Source of the DNA: Blastobasis lacticolella
Lineage: Eukaryota; Arthropoda; Insecta; Lepidoptera; Blastobasidae
DNA: 64,000 nt
Assembly: GCA_905147135.1 (NCBI GenBank)
Contig: LR990044.1
Location: 11,846,122 to 11,910,121, forward strand
Direction of reading: 5' to 3'
A program made the position numbers and the translations under genes. This document shows, piece by piece, positions 11,166 through 24,208 of this stretch (its first letter is position 1; every line of letters starts with the position of its first letter). Under the pieces are notes generated by a model. It saw only the letters and a program-made list of their open reading frames with translations, was not told where the DNA came from and searched no databases.

Positions 11166-13449
11166 AAACTCTAAATACGTTAGATTATAAACTAACGCTT
11201 GCAATTTTACTGTGACATTTACATCCCGTGTATGTATATTAACCGTGTGGTGTCCTAATTAAGAATAGCATCAACCCATACCATTGTAGGCATCGTATGA
11301 TAAAGATAGACTACCTAGAACGCCCGTAAACTTGAGTACGTTGATAACGTTTCTGTTCAGTATTTTCAACCCGCCAGCCGAGCATGGAGATTATGACAAC
11401 ACTCTCAACTAATATGGAGGAGGCTTAAGTCAAATAGTGGGCAATTTGTGGGCAATTTATAACAATATATATTTCCAAAATTAGGCATAAGAAACAATAC
11501 AGCATTAACTGTGTATGCTGTATAACACAAAACCAGGCCTCCGATACGGAGAAATTCAACCTGAACGCTGTGATTTGAACGGCTTTATTTGCTTCGATGA
11601 AAGTGAGTTATTGGGATTATATCCGCTCGACCGTAAGAAGAAAATCAGCGGCCTAACGTTACGGCGTTTCGCACCCTCGCCCGCACTAAAGGTTTATTGA
11701 AAAATAAAATATTTTAATGCTAACCGATCGCCCTTATAAGGGTTTCGGTAAATCTTTGCACCTTTTCTGCGAGCTAGTGACACGGGTGGTCGGGAGAAAT
11801 ATTCGCGGGCGGCCGCCGCGCGGGATCCTATTGCAATTTATGCTCATTGAGCCGGAAAAAGCGTGCGGCCGAGGCCGGCGTGGATTCCTTTATTGGCGGG
11901 AATCAATAAGAAGCGTGACGCGGCATTGCTTCGCGTCGCTAATGCCACCTAATGCCGTAACGAGCGCTGTGATCTCGCGCCCCAATAAATCAAAACTTGC
12001 CCGCGTCTCCCGGGGCCGGATTCAATCGGGCCGGCCGGTGCTTCAGCAATTATTCTGAATACATTATCGGCGGCGGCCGGTGCAATAAGTCACGGCTCCT
12101 CCGGGAGAGTCCAACTGCGGCGCTTATAATTGAAAATTGAAATTTGTTTAGGACGGCCCGTCGTCGCCGTAACTCGATTGGGGCCGCTGTGGGCCGAGGA
12201 CCAGGCCTCGAGCCACAGGTGAAATCACTAGGGCTAAGCCGCGCCCGCCAGGATAAATCATGTTATCTAAGCCACTTAATTTAGGATCTAATGAAATTAA
12301 CCTAATCCACATTAGCCCGATTGCGGTACAATATTCATACGGCCGGTGATATACCTATCGCCGTAATGGGTTTTGTAATAATTGTAAAAGGGATTTTATG
12401 GCAACAATGTATCGTCGTATCGTCGGTCGTTACCTGCCGACCCTCCGCGATACCCCCTCACCTAAGAAGGTATCTTCGTTTATTTATAATTCAAATGTAG
12501 TAAACCCTCTTGTCTTAGGATCGTAAACGAAAGTTATATAGAGAAAAAAACCTATTTGCGTAGGTATAAGTAGAGACTGTTACAGTAACTGGTAAATTAA
12601 AAAGTAGATACATATTTCATTAAAATAAAACGAAAATTCGAAAAATGTTTATGGTTGCATTGCGTGAATTTAATATTACCCACCTTTTGTTTTTCTTTTA
12701 GGGTAAATTTTCGATACCATGTCGTCCGGGGGAATGACATGTCATGGGATTGCCTGAACCCTACCCACTAAAACTCCGCTATGTATACACAGCCGCTTTT
12801 TATCGTAACACCACAGGACCTCATAGATAGTTTGCGCAGATTTTCCCACCTACATAGGTACTCTAGCTAGACTACATTTTTTTATTTACCATAAAACACC
12901 CCTACCTCCCGCAGCGCAAACAAACTGCTCATCTACCCTTCACATTTGAACTTAATTAAAATTGGCATCCAAACCGTTCTATTTCGCCATAACCCGGGCA
13001 AGCAACGCTCCAAGCCTCTCTAAAAGCTTGTATGTTTGCGTATGAGGGCATCACCCCGCCTTGGGGACCCATTCGTCGCAAGGTACCCCGCAGGAGCCCA
13101 TAATTCGAGAATTCACTCTCCTCCCGAACCTCTAGAACCCAAAGGCTGTAAACTGCATGCGAATGTACTCGTGCGCTAGTGCGGTGCCGCAGTAAATCTA
13201 TTCAGGTAACGCTGCCATAGCTACGTGTCACCCATCGGAGTAACGGAGGAAATGGGTAGAGAAACCGAGGCGCCTTGGTTATAGATAGTTAAGCTAGTGC
13301 TTGCGTTCGCGACTTCGTCCGAGCGGTTTTAGGTATCAGTAGCCTATTTCGGTCAAAGTATCTCCATATCAAATGTTATCGAAGCCGTAGGAGTTCTTTT
13401 GAATATAAAAATATTCATTAAAGACGATATTATAAAGGTTTTTTCTTCG
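11166..13449. other. Unique, GC-richer noncoding sequence
   Basis: The stretch 11720-12370 is rich in GGCCGG-type words with embedded AATTAA blocks. A 113-residue ORF at 11717-12058 has no recognisable domain and looks like a composition effect. No repeat family is seen. Confidence 0.4.
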
Positions 13450-13785
13450 AGCGTCGGTGGCCTATAATGCTTAAGAGGTCAGATTCGTAAGTGAGAGGTT
13501 TCGGGTTTTTACCTAAGTGCGGCCAAATACTTTAGACTCTTTTCTGAATTATGTAGATTAGTTGAATACTAACGGATGCTCTTATGGTGAGAGAAATCAT
13601 CGTTATGAAACCTACACATTGTGTCACCATGATCCAATATGGTCAAGATTAACATGGTCACGAAGTCAAATGGTAGTCGCTACACTGTAATTACTTGATC
13701 TACCAGATCCTGGATCATGATCAAGGCGGACCCCGGGTATTTACGCGCAAGAGCACAATCGGACAATAATGCCAAGTCTTCTTTT
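13450..13785 (+). mobile_element. tRNA-derived SINE, family A, old copy
   Basis: The head GCGTCGGTGGCC is followed by GATTCGTAAGTGAGAGGTTT, matching the tRNA-like head of the better copy at 29613-29982 with mutations in both promoter boxes. The body words TTTTCTGAATTATGTAGATT, TGGTAGTCGCTACACTGTAA and GATCCTGGATCATGATCAAG follow in the same order. It ends at GCCAAGTCTTC. The copy is near full length (about 335 bp) but heavily mutated. Confidence 0.8.
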
Positions 13786-15135
13786 ATAAAGGCTTTTTCT
13801 TGATTAAGTATGAAAATTATAGCTCTTTTGTACGAAATAGGAGGAAGAAACACAAAGCAATTAGCGCGTGAGGTAATGAGAGACAGAAGCCGCCTGGCGG
13901 CAGTGACGGCCGGTGACAGAGACAAAAGTGCGCGCTCACGTGAACACGTTATATTGGCAATATCCAAGAAATTCACCGATACAGTCGAGAGACAGACACG
14001 TATTATTAGCTGGGGGCTCCTTAGTGCCTTGCCCCCTCGCTATCACTCACTCACCTATCCGCTCCGTATCACCGAGGGGAGGAACCCCCCTCGACTAATC
14101 ACAGAGGATGTGGCATCGACGCGCTATGCATATTTATTATTGCCTCCTCCGAATTCTCGCCGTGCGATCGGGACGTGGATGTTTTTCATTCGCTCCAGTT
14201 ATTTATTTAGTGCGGCCCCCAGGTACGAAGGGCTTAATGTTTGATGAGTCCAGATTCCGCCTTAATTTCTATCAACAGCCTCCCATTACGGACCGCAGTT
14301 CGGTCACGTCGCGCGGCCGTTTGTTCTCCGGAGCCGAATTAAAGTGGATCGATGTCGGCTGTGTGATTAGACGCGATATGAGCGTGACACACGGCGCGGT
14401 CGCGCCGGGCGCAAACAAAAGCAATTAAATGCGGGACAATAAATTATGAGACCGAAATCAACAAATCCACGTGCGCGATATTACGACCGCAGCAGCAATT
14501 TGCGTCCGCGCCGCGAGTAGGGCCGCACCTCTGCACGGCAATTAAAACTTCTGTAGCGAAAAGAAAATCCAATAAAAATTAATTACTCTCCCTTTCGACA
14601 CAGTCATGTGTGAGAGGAATAGAATTTAAATGGGAAAAAGTGTAAATAAATATTTTCCATTCCGAGCGAATTAAATTCCTGACGAATGCTAATGTTTAAC
14701 CGGGGAATTCTTGTGCATTTCAACAAGGGGAGGTTCGGGTTAATTAAATATACCGGGGGTTCATTTTCATGAAATTATTTGATCTTGGACCGCTCCGCGG
14801 CCGTTTCGAACCGGTGCCGATTCGTTCCCCAAGATCGCAGACTTAATTTGTTTTTATTTTTGCACAACGGATTCTCTTTTGAGTGTGACCCGAGTCTGTA
14901 GCGCGCTTAGTTTGCCCGCGGAGAAGCTGCACAAACACGTAAAGTGAAGTTTATTGCTGTCTGTCTGGGCTTCCTCACTTTTTGCCTTCAAAGTCTGTTG
15001 CTAAATTGACTCGAGTGCGGTTCTGTGTTGACTCGGAAACGTACGTTCATAAGTTATCCATCGCGGGCTCTTCGGCGATGGAAGAGTCGCGTTCGGAGTG
15101 TCGTATGTCAGTGTGTTTTATGCAAATGGCTGTCA
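13786..15135. other. Unique GC-richer noncoding sequence
   Basis: The longest ORF, 144 codons at 13810-14244, lacks any recognised domain and overlaps comparable ORFs in other frames. GCAATTAAA-type words embedded in GC-rich DNA are frequent at 14400-14860. No repeat family is seen. Confidence 0.4.
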
Positions 15136-17018
15136 TTAACTAACTAACTCTCTTCCGACCGGTTTCGGCCATGGCGACCTCTTCGACCCCTAATCAGATC
15201 TGCGCTGATGCGCACGAAGATGGCTTGCATAGCCAATCTTCGCGGCAAACTCCCGTGCACAATGTGGGCACGTCAGTTTGCCGTTTATAAAATTGTAAGT
15301 GATGGCTGCGGGTGTACGGGCTTTTACTTGATCGCGTTTAGCGTCAAGGTCAGCTTGGCGCTGCTCCTCAAAGTCGCGTACTTTCCTCTGTACAAGCCCG
15401 CGCCATTCAGACCTTTGTGCTGCCAAATCCTCCCACAAAGAGGGCTGAATATTACACCCTTTCATGTGACGCTTCTGAACATCTTTATATCGGAGGAGTT
15501 GTCCGCCGCGTTTCCGCTTGCCCTCCTCTAGTTCAGAATAAAAGATGCGCTTCGCCACTCTTTCCTCCGCCATACGGGATACATGTCCGCACCACCGAAG
15601 CTGCCGACGCATTATATAGCTCTCAATGCCACCAACATTGGCTCGTCGCAGAACTTCGGTATTTCGCACGCGATCGGACCATCTGATGTTCATAATTTTG
15701 CGTAGACATTTCAGGTGAAAGCGGTCTAATGTGCGTATTTGGTGACGGTACAAGCACCACGTCTCGGAAGAATATAAGAGGTTTGGCAGCACAATCGCCA
15801 TGTACACGGATATTTTGGTGGGCAGCTTTATATCGTGCGAGCAGAAAACCTTAGCACACAGCTTGCCGAATGCTACTGCTGCAGCACCGACTCTGCTGTT
15901 GATCTCGTCATCAAGGTCACACTTGGATGTTAAAGTATTCCCCAGGTATCGAAATTTATGTACCTGTTTCAAAACATCCTCACCAAGCTTTATGGCCAGT
16001 GTCTCGTGACCATGTGTGTCTAAGGACATCACTTCCGTCTTTTTGACACTGATCTTCAGGCCGAAGTTGCAGCAGGCTTGGTGAAAAGCAGACAGTAGTT
16101 GTTGCAGGCCATCTGGGGATTCTGCTACAAAGCACAAGTCGTCAGCATACATAATGTCAGTAATTAATGCATGCGACACTTTAGTGCGTGCCCGGAGTCT
16201 AGCAAGGTTAAAGAGGCCGCCATCTGTGCGGAAGCGGATGCGCACTCCCTCGGAGACTGATTGCAAGACTTCTTTGACTACTACTGCAAAGTATAAGGCA
16301 AACAGTGTGGGTGCTATAACACACCCTTGTTTCACCCCACAGGTAACGGGGAAGAAATCGGACTGTTCTCCATCTACGGTGACGCAGAATTGCATGTCGT
16401 CATGCAGGAGTCTAAGAAGTCTTACAAATTTCTCAGTGCACCCCAGTTTCTTCAGCACCATCCATAGGGCTTCGCGAGGAACGCTGTCAAATGCTTTTTC
16501 TAGGTCAACAAAGCAGAGGAACAGCTGACGACCCTGTTCTCTACTTTTCTCCTGCAGTTGACGCACGGAAAAGATAGCATCGCAGGTGCCTCTATCAGGT
16601 CGGAAGCCAAACTGGGTTTCAGGCAGTATTTCCTCTGATATAGGGATCAGGCGGTTTAGTAGAAGGCGGGCAAAAGCCTTTCCAGGGGTTGAAAGTAGTG
16701 AGACACCACGGTAAGAGTTGCAATCGGAACGGTCACCCTTGTTCTTATAGAGAGCACTAATGCGAGACACTACAAATTCAGTCGGAACTCGCTCCTCCTC
16801 CCACATTCGAACAAAAAGTTCCCAAACCCGTGTGTGCAACTCCTCACCGCCATACTTTAACAGCTCTCCCGGTATAAGGTCAATGCCAACCGCCCGCTCG
16901 TTGTGCTGCTGCCTGATGGCAGTGACAACCTCATCACGCGACAGTGGCTCATCCAGCTTGCTTGCCAAAGGGAGTTGGGTGATCTGGCTGATATGTTGTA
17001 GATCAGCAGAGCGATCTA
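15136..17018 (-). mobile_element. 5'-truncated non-LTR retrotransposon (LINE)
   Basis: On the minus strand the element enters in the region between endonuclease and reverse transcriptase, carries the whole reverse transcriptase and C-terminal part, and ends in a roughly 50-bp 3'UTR with three GTTA units (plus 15136-15149). The endonuclease half is absent, as is typical for target-primed insertions that stop early. I could not find a convincing target-site duplication. The 5' junction coincides with a 10-bp inverted repeat (16995-17022). Confidence 0.85.
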
Positions 17019-17175
17019 CAACATAAACACAAAGCTTATAAACACTACGGGCGGCAGTTAAAATGATAATTTTAATTAGGTATGCGACGGTAGCCATAAA
17101 GATATTCCGTGAGTTTGTGTGCCGTGGGGTGGCCATAAGTTTATTACAGTTTCTGGCAGTACGAACGGCCGGCAA
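15190..17175 (-). CDS. LINE ORF2 fragment: reverse transcriptase with C-terminal C2H2 finger
   Basis: The ORF encodes 661 codons, but roughly the first 50 probably come from flanking DNA; retrotransposon-like sequence begins near V52 (Q-I-T-Q-L-P at 64-69). The reverse transcriptase domain spans about 85-400: fingers motif G-I-D-L-I-P-G-E near 97-104, F-G-F-R-P near 189-193, the first catalytic aspartate in F-V-D-L-E-K-A-F-D (D224), G-V-K-Q-G-C near 280-285, and Y-A-D-D at 343-346. Residues 405-600 form the usual C-terminal region, including [11 protein letters not shown]2H2 finger closes the protein (C636, C639, H652, H656). There is no stop or frameshift through the domain, so the copy is fairly young. 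Without the endonuclease it should be unable to move on its own. Clade not assigned; RTE- or Nimb-like groups are candidates. Confidence 0.9.
   Translation of the reverse strand: MPAVRTARNCNKLMATPRHTNSRNIFMATVAYLIKIIILTAARSVYKLCVYVVDRSADLQHISQITQLPLASKLDEPLSRDEVVTAIRQQHNERAVGIDLIPGELLKYGGEELHTRVWELFVRMWEEERVPTEFVVSRISALYKNKGDRSDCNSYRGVSLLSTPGKAFARLLLNRLIPISEEILPETQFGFRPDRGTCDAIFSVRQLQEKSREQGRQLFLCFVDLEKAFDSVPREALWMVLKKLGCTEKFVRLLRLLHDDMQFCVTVDGEQSDFFPVTCGVKQGCVIAPTLFALYFAVVVKEVLQSVSEGVRIRFRTDGGLFNLARLRARTKVSHALITDIMYADDLCFVAESPDGLQQLLSAFHQACCNFGLKISVKKTEVMSLDTHGHETLAIKLGEDVLKQVHKFRYLGNTLTSKCDLDDEINSRVGAAAVAFGKLCAKVFCSHDIKLPTKISVYMAIVLPNLLYSSETWCLYRHQIRTLDRFHLKCLRKIMNIRWSDRVRNTEVLRRANVGGIESYIMRRQLRWCGHVSRMAEERVAKRIFYSELEEGKRKRGGQLLRYKDVQKRHMKGCNIQPSLWEDLAAQRSEWRGLVQRKVRDFEEQRQADLDAKRDQVKARTPAAITYNFINGKLTCPHCAREFAAKIGYASHLRAHQRRSD
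16995..17022. repeat. Inverted repeat at the LINE 5' junction
   Basis: GTTGTAGATC (16995-17004) and GATCTACAAC (17013-17022) are exact inverted copies separated by 8 bp. They sit where similarity to LINE proteins begins, so the outer arm may have been made during integration. Confidence 0.8.
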
Positions 17176-18084
17176 GTATCACCTAAACAAACGCAGGAGA
17201 TTTATAATGGCGGAGTGCATACGACAGGCTGCATAATTTAATAATTCCCTCACACCCTTGATTAAAAGTTTGCAATAACGCATTAGCAGTAAGACGCCGA
17301 AGGGCGCGGGGCAAGGAAATTAAACGGTCCATAATAATTTCGTTACGCCAGTACCGTGATTAAAATCTTACAATTAATTAGGAAAACTTTGCCTCCGTAC
17401 ATGGGGGATGCCTCGAACATTAATCGCAGCTTTGGCTGGTCGATGGCGGACGTTGCTAACGACGTTTACATGTAAATACTCACTTATTGCATTACCAAAT
17501 GTTTCAATTAATGTTCCTTTGGAATTTCATTAAAGTTACAAAAGCTGGTTGTAATTGGCTACACCTAACTATATTAGTTTGCGTATCCAACTAAGTCTAC
17601 ACAAATAACTTAAATAAAAACTAATTAAGAAGTTTGTCTAAACATACAATTGTTTAATTAGACACCTTGTAACAAATTCAAACTAGCGTACGTAGACACT
17701 GAATATTTAGCTCTCAAATAATAGCTGGGAGGTAATTCCAGAAAATCAGCAGTTACCCGTGAAAGTTAGAATAACGGAGCAATGCAGACGTCCGCCTCCT
17801 CCTCGAAGGGGTAATGGGTGAGCCTTCATTCAGAGGTGGAAAACTTCCCCGACGATAATTGCTGGAGTGTGAACGTTCGCCAATTTTGTGGTCATAGTTC
17901 CGACGCAGCCGGGGCGTAGCCGGCGAGACCATTTGTCGTGGTTTGCGCTACCTACGGCCGAAGTTGCTGGAAGATTGGACATTTTGTTGCAAACTGGTCC
18001 GTTTTGGCTGCGTATTGTTTTTCACTGAATTTGTGATTGGGATCGTAAGTCTATTCTTAATTACAAGTGTACATAATATGAAAC
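17023..18084. other. Spacer
   Basis: Unique sequence with mixed composition; no gene or repeat seen. Confidence 0.45.
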
Positions 18085-18278
18085 TACTAGTGGACCCGGC
18101 GCGACTTCGTTCGCGTACACCTACTTTACCACTACCTAACCTTTTTTCTTGCTTATAAACCTTCCTCTTGAATCACTCTATATATTTTTGAAAACCGCAA
18201 TAAAATCCGTTTCGTAGTTTAAAAGACCTAAGCTTACATAGGGACAGACGGCAGGAAGCGACTTTGTTGTAAACTATC
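18085..18278 (+). repeat. Lepidopteran-type repeat starting CTAGTGGACCCG
   Basis: Starts CTAGTGGACCCGGCGCGACT, contains AAACCTTCCTCTTGAATCAC and the imperfect inverted words CGACTTCGTTCGCG, and ends GCGACTTTGTTGTAAAC. A second copy with the same order lies on the minus strand at 42731-42935. This is the widespread short repeat of moths and butterflies that I associate with RTE-type 3' ends; the family label is from recognition only. Confidence 0.75.
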
Positions 18279-21200
18279 GTTGCCTTTTCTTTTTTCCTTT
18301 GTTTTTGTTATATTTGCGAATTTTCATTCATTCATTCAAGTACCTATGGGTACTTTGTCTGCTTGCAAAGCTCGAAAAACGCTGCACAGAATTTCATTTT
18401 TCAACAAAATGGATAGTATTTGACGACGAGTACAGTGTAACGAGTCAATGCGGGTCGCTTGTAAATAGAAATACAAAAAAGTTAACCAAACAAAGCGGCA
18501 AAGTAAAAAGTTCTAGGCACGTCAATGGACGTTTCAAAAACGGGCGCAGTTAGCAATTCAGTTTAAATTTGGTTAATTTCTTTTAGATTTCTAAAGTGAT
18601 ATGGAGTTCAGTCGCCGTTGCCGACAGTGTGCGTCCACCAGGTAATTATTATCAGTCACGCTCCACCATGGCTGGAGCAATTACCGCCGCTATCGCTAAT
18701 TTTGGAGTCACGTCAATTGGAAAATATTATTTTCCAACTTGCGGCCGAGAATAACACACCTATGGACAACAAGCATTGGCCTCTGACTTCATGCGCACAT
18801 ATTGAAAATACGTTTTGCTCCCCTTCTGCTCACGTATTAATATAAATCCATGTGTATATGCATTTTCACTTACGACATTTCTATCCCAGTTTCATCCCCT
18901 CCTATGGGAATTCCAGGATATCCTTTCTTAGTGCCGCACTTAAGAAATCTCTGAAAAATTCAAAGACCCCAGGTTCAGTTTGGGCTGTAGGCCGATACGA
19001 CAGTCAGCTTCTCAGAGATGTTCTAATTACGCATTCTAAGTCAATTCAGTCTGATATCCCCACTGCGTCGGGTAAGGACAAGCTTTGTAAAAATTCAAAA
19101 CAAAAACCTGCAAAGTTGGAGTAGCATTTTTAGTAGAGCGGCCTGAGTCGAGTCTAAACAAGAATAGATTGGCGTGAGTTAGCGCAAGGTGGAACCGGAG
19201 GCCTTCCTGCCGCGCCGTCCCCGCACTCGTGAATTATAGATGTGCGGGTCTACCTTGCGCTGTCACTCGTGTGATTTTGAGACAATCTGATTTTGTGTTT
19301 TCCCCGTTTTGGCTTCTGAATATTTTATTACATCTCGCCGGAGGATCAGGGCGGAACTAATGGCGGCGTGGTTGTCTTATTATCGTGTTGCCGGGGAGCG
19401 ATCGGTGCGATCGTAAATCGATACTAAACAAACAACCGGCTCCCGTTTGGTAGTGCGCTGCTTCTTGTTAATCAGGAAAAATAACACTACTGGGATACGT
19501 CCCGGTCTAGGATCGTGGTAAGACCCCAATTAGGAGCTTCATTACCCATGGGAGGCTTCAAGAAAACGAGCGCAACTACTAATTCATGAAGTTAATCAAG
19601 AAATAACGGGGCGCTCTGTTTTGGGAAAAGCCACAGCTATATTGAGCCGATACGCGATGCTGATTGTGTTACCTTAATTGTATATTGCGATTTGAACAGC
19701 CATAGCGAACGGCCCATCCAATGGCACCCTAGTCGAACGATAAAATTTTCCCCATAACACCGCGAATTGTATTAAAATTTGGCCCGACGGTCCGGCCGTA
19801 GATTAGACGGGCACAATTAAAAGGTCCGACTTGTAAATTTGTAAGTGCAAAATTTGTGTAATAAGGGTAAGGGGCCGGGTGTAATTGCGGCCGGAGTCGA
19901 AATCGGAGCGGAACGTTTCCCAGAGCCGGTGGACATTTATTGGCGGATGAAACAATAAAGAACGGTTAACTGCATTTTAATGCGAACAAGGACGCGAGGA
20001 CAATGGCGGCGATTGGGGCGGCGGTCAGCGCGGCGGCCAGCGGCCGGCAGCTGCGTTCGCCGTGCACTATGGTAGTCCATGCTACCAACTTTTACTAGCA
20101 TAATTGATACTTTAGTAATAGCTTCCACTCCGCATGACTTTTTAGTATTAGCTCCATAGAGTCTAAACAGAGGTGGAGCCGCTCCTGTTATTGTACTGAG
20201 CATTCTTATGGTGCGTCCAAATCTCGCGAACGTGCCGAAAATGCTAGAAATGAGCAATGCGCTCTTGCCACAGACTAATTATACAATATGTCAAAATCTT
20301 AAGCTCTTGCTCTATGTTCTGTTATAAACCGTTACCGTTATATGAGAATCAAAGCCAACACAACACGTAATAAAATTACGCCTCCAAGGAAATGAAGTGT
20401 AACCGGGAAATAGTATTGGCTTGCCGATTATTATTTTATCGGGAACAAATGAGAGGAGCGTTCGCAGTCCGAGGGAGCGCGTAGGTAGTAATAAACGTAC
20501 CCGCATAAACCTTTGAATCGCTGACCACGGCATCGATCCCGCGCGCCCTTTGTCTGTGCCCGGCCGCAAATTGTTTAAGAAATAAAATAAAATCTAATTT
20601 ACCGCTTTATTACGCTTATACGTACTGTTTTACGAGGGACGCTGACTCCAGACTATTGTTTACTCAGATACGCACGAGTTTATACCTACGGGAAACGTAA
20701 AACTAAACTTATCTCTATTTGCCTCTTGAGCGTCTGCCTTTGGACGTCAATGTTTGATTTTATGTTTTTCTTATGAGCATAATAGGCTGACTCGAGTCCC
20801 CTCAGACTAAATAAGACTTATAGAGCAGATAAACAGTCGAGAGGCTGTTTCTTCCGAAGTTATATCTCTTATTTATGTTTATTACATTCGCTTCGCACCA
20901 CTCACATGCATTAAGGCCGGACAATAGAAATTGGGAACATATTTGAAGATAATACTGTTACCGGGACACGAGGGTTCGGGGGAGTTGCATTGCACTCATA
21001 CAAACGGAAAAATGGCCCGGAGCAAGCTGCAAAATGTCCCGAAAATACATTAGGCGCATTAGAAACGCCATTAAGGGTCGCAGGCCGATAACAATTAGGG
21101 TGGTTCCGGGGTCTTAAGGGGAATTAACAGGGAATACCGAGTTAGCACTGCTTTAAAGAATGACAATGCTCACGATTTCGGCGCGTTGTCACCTTGTCAC

Positions 21201-22415
21201 TCTCTCACTGTATTTATCATTCCCAAACTCATAAAGCGACGAATAAAAGTAAAGATGAACCGAGTTAACCGCGTCATCAGTCAAAAATAGGTTTCATTTA
21301 TAATAAAGAGACCGTAAAGATAAAAGGTATGAAAAATGAGACATCAACGCCGCAGAAGGCGTGACATAAAGGAGATGCCGAAATTCTTCTAACCACGCCG
21401 ACGAGGCGAAGACTCTTACAATATGCATAACTTGTTGAGAGAGTAATCAAAAGACGATATAAAGTGAGGAGGAGGACACGGCGAAAGGCTAAAAATGTAA
21501 ACCCTCTCTTAGATTTCCTTCGGCTAAGGCCGGCGACCCCTCGGGCGAAACTTGCTGTAATGTAAGATGGGAAAAATTACTGAGCGCCGAGAAACTTTTT
21601 TCGATTTGAATTATGAATCCTTATTTTATGCTCCGTCCAGAAGTTTGTTTTTCATCGGGCCGAGCTCATTCTTTGACGTTACACGAATATTAATATTGTA
21701 TTTTGAATGGACACTTTGCGGTGACGCTTTGATAAGGGAGGGAAAACTTTTCAATAGTATTGTGGTGTAGAAACTATTCTACGCAATAGTTATCAAAGTT
21801 TCAAGGAAGAGGGTAATAAATGGGTGTAAAGACGGAAGTTAAAATTAACTGTGGAGTCGTTTAACTAGGTGTGGCAAGGAAACAGGGGTATAAAGTTGTC
21901 TTAATAAGAAGGTAATGGTTGTATTGGTTGCCACTCAGTAAAAGTCAAAGTTGCATGAATAGAAAGTAGAAAAGTTTGTTTTGAAGAAGTTAACGAAAGG
22001 CTGACTATAAAATAAAGTAAACAAGAACGACTCCGGACACAGAACGTCAGGACTGAGGAACTTAATGGAACTGTGTATTGTGCACAATAAAATATACAAA
22101 TAAATTGTTCAATAATAAATAACACAACGCAAGTGACGCAGGCAGGCACTATTGATTTTGATTCTATTGATATCTTCCACCTGTTGGGGTTATTATTATC
22201 GTTGATATGTTTTGTAATAAAAAAAAAATTATAATAACTTTGCATTTATTCATGTCAGGTACAATTTAAGTAGCTACAATAGCTTCCAAAAATTAAATGA
22301 AGTACTTGAACTGGAGATTAATTGACTTTTTACGGTCAAGTATTTATAACGCTTGTTTAATTTTAGATGTTATAAAACATATATTTAGCTTCTTCCCTAA
22401 AATGAAGCTTTATTT
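18279..22415. other. Unique noncoding sequence
   Basis: No gene or repeat family is recognised. 19140-21560 is GC-richer with AATTA blocks, like other such islands in the window. The short ORFs at 19937-20257 and 20312-20569 show no protein features. Confidence 0.4.
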
Positions 22416-22655
22416 CATCTTGACGTTACTGTCTTGTTGTGTTCTCGCGCACGAGGGCCCGGGGTCCGCCTTGACCATGATCCAGGATTTGGCAGATCCC
22501 TGACGAGACCCTGCTACCAGGGGAATCTGACCAGATTGGATCATGGTTAGACATTCAGTCGCCTGAATGTGCAGGTTTTATCACGATGTTTTCCCTCATC
22601 ATAAGAGCATCGGATAGTATTCTACTAAGATACGTAACTCAGAAAATAACTCGTT
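22416..22655 (-). mobile_element. SINE family A copy, head missing
   Basis: Begins at CATCTTGACGTTACTG (the 3' end of the element on minus), then CGCACGAGGGCCCGGGGTCC, TTGACCATGATCCAGGATTT, and GATCATGGTTAGACATTCAG, finishing near AACTCAGAAAATAAC. The tRNA head is absent. This copy preserves the uninverted state of the segment that has become a palindrome in the copy at 29613-29982. Confidence 0.8.
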
Positions 22656-23997
22656 AAAAAGTCAAAAAGAAAATAAGTAGTGTAAATAAATGTTGCTTTA
22701 TTTATACCCGGCAATTGTGAAACAATATTTCTCACAAAGCCAGAAGGCTTGGCATTTTTTCTCAAAGTCGTGCCACCCAAGGCACAGTGGCTGGCAAACT
22801 TGCCACTGACAGTCGTCCGGGATTATTGCCTCAAGAGGGACTTTGACTTTCAACTTTCTAAAGAGTTTCTTGAATAAATTTTCTGTATTAGCCCGCGTAA
22901 TTTGATTTGAGACCCACTGCAGAGACACTGGCCGAATAGAATATTTGCTTCCATTTGAATTTGAAAGAAATTCGTTAACTCAATTATGTGAGAGATGACA
23001 CTGGGTGGACTTACAAAGAAAATCCCTTAGTGAAACAGGACAAGTAGTGTACAGAAGTGTGCTTGTAAAGTATAAAGGTAAAGCAACACATTGTTTGCTA
23101 TGTAAATCTCTCGGAATACCGAAAAAGTAAACAAAACTAGAAGACACTTTATGGTGAAGTTTGCACAGAGTCTCGTAGTGCGAGAGTTGTCTGTAGGCGC
23201 GACTGCGGGTCGCTCTGAAAATATGTAAACTTTAAAATTGTATTTGCATTTCATATACGCCGGAAATATTGGCTTCGCGATGCGGAGGCTTAAGAGTTCC
23301 GCTAGAGTAAGCCCTTCTTTATTTACTTTTTACTTACCGCTGAAAAGTTAAAGATAAATGTTGTGCTGGGTAAGAAGTTACTATTTATAACTTAGTAATT
23401 CAAAAGTAGATAGGTTGATGTAATCACTGCCTACCCCTACAGGAAAAAGGTGGACGTGTTATGTATGTATGTAAATCTAGAGACTTATAAACTTTATAGA
23501 CTTACAAAGCCATTGTAAACAGAAATTGTTAAAAATATGAAAACAAAACTGATTTAACTAAATAAGAGCACTGTCTCATGCAAAAATTATTTTAATGTTG
23601 AAAATTTTAATTTTTGCTATTTTTATGGGCATTCATTTTATCTGGTAAAGTACAGTATTATCACTAAGAAATCACGAACAGAGTTAAGTTCAGCTCGCCG
23701 TAGTGGTGTTACCCTTTTTTTCTTTGCAACCCCGAGGCTTTCGCAATTGAATTTGCAGTTGTCCTTTGACGTTGCTGTGAGCCAAATACCAAAAGTGCAT
23801 TTTTATGAAGCACTCGTTGTTTATGAGTTGGTATTTTAATACTGGGGGCCGACATAATAGTGCCTGCGCTAGGTCTTCTTAATTACTAAGTTATTTACAT
23901 ATTCTATCTATGAAAATAAAGCTATTATCGTTATTATTAGATTTGTATGGCACAAAGATAAAGCCTTACGAAAAGTACCTAAATATAGACTGGAACA
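22656..23997. other. Spacer
   Basis: AT-rich sequence. A 76-codon minus ORF at 22698-22928 is cysteine- and aromatic-rich at its end but has no signal peptide, no ATG at its start and no recognised domain. Nothing else is seen. Confidence 0.45.
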
Positions 23998-24208
23998 TGT
24001 AAATAAATATAAATATAAATATTCGTGGACAAATTCACAGAGCGCCATCTAGCCCCTAACTAAGCAAAGCTTGTACTATGGGTGCTAGATAACTGATATT
24101 AACTAAGTATTAACTACTTAAATACTTTTTTTAAATACATACTTATAATACATAAAACACCCAGACCTGTAACAGAAATTAAAATTCATCATTTCAATTT
24201 CTGTCCGT
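23998..24208 (-). mobile_element. SINE family B copy, head missing
   Basis: Shares with 1750-2020 the words AGCGCCATCTAGCCCC, AAGCAAAGCTTGTACTATGG and ACAGAAATTAAAATTCATCA. An (AAAT)-type tail lies on its left. The tRNA head is absent, so the copy is 5'-truncated. Confidence 0.8.

Noticed and set aside
11717..12058. 113-codon ORF in GC-rich DNA
   Set aside because: Low stop-codon density caused by GC content; arginine- and glycine-rich noise without domain.
13810..14244. 144-codon ORF
   Set aside because: No recognised domain; overlapping ORFs of similar length exist in other frames, so it reflects local composition.
22297..22503. 68-codon ORF with a signal-peptide-like stretch (MKLYFILTLLSCCVLA)
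   Set aside because: The second part of the ORF is reverse-strand SINE family A sequence starting at 22416, so the apparent leader comes from the SINE and its flank, and the ORF has no independent support.
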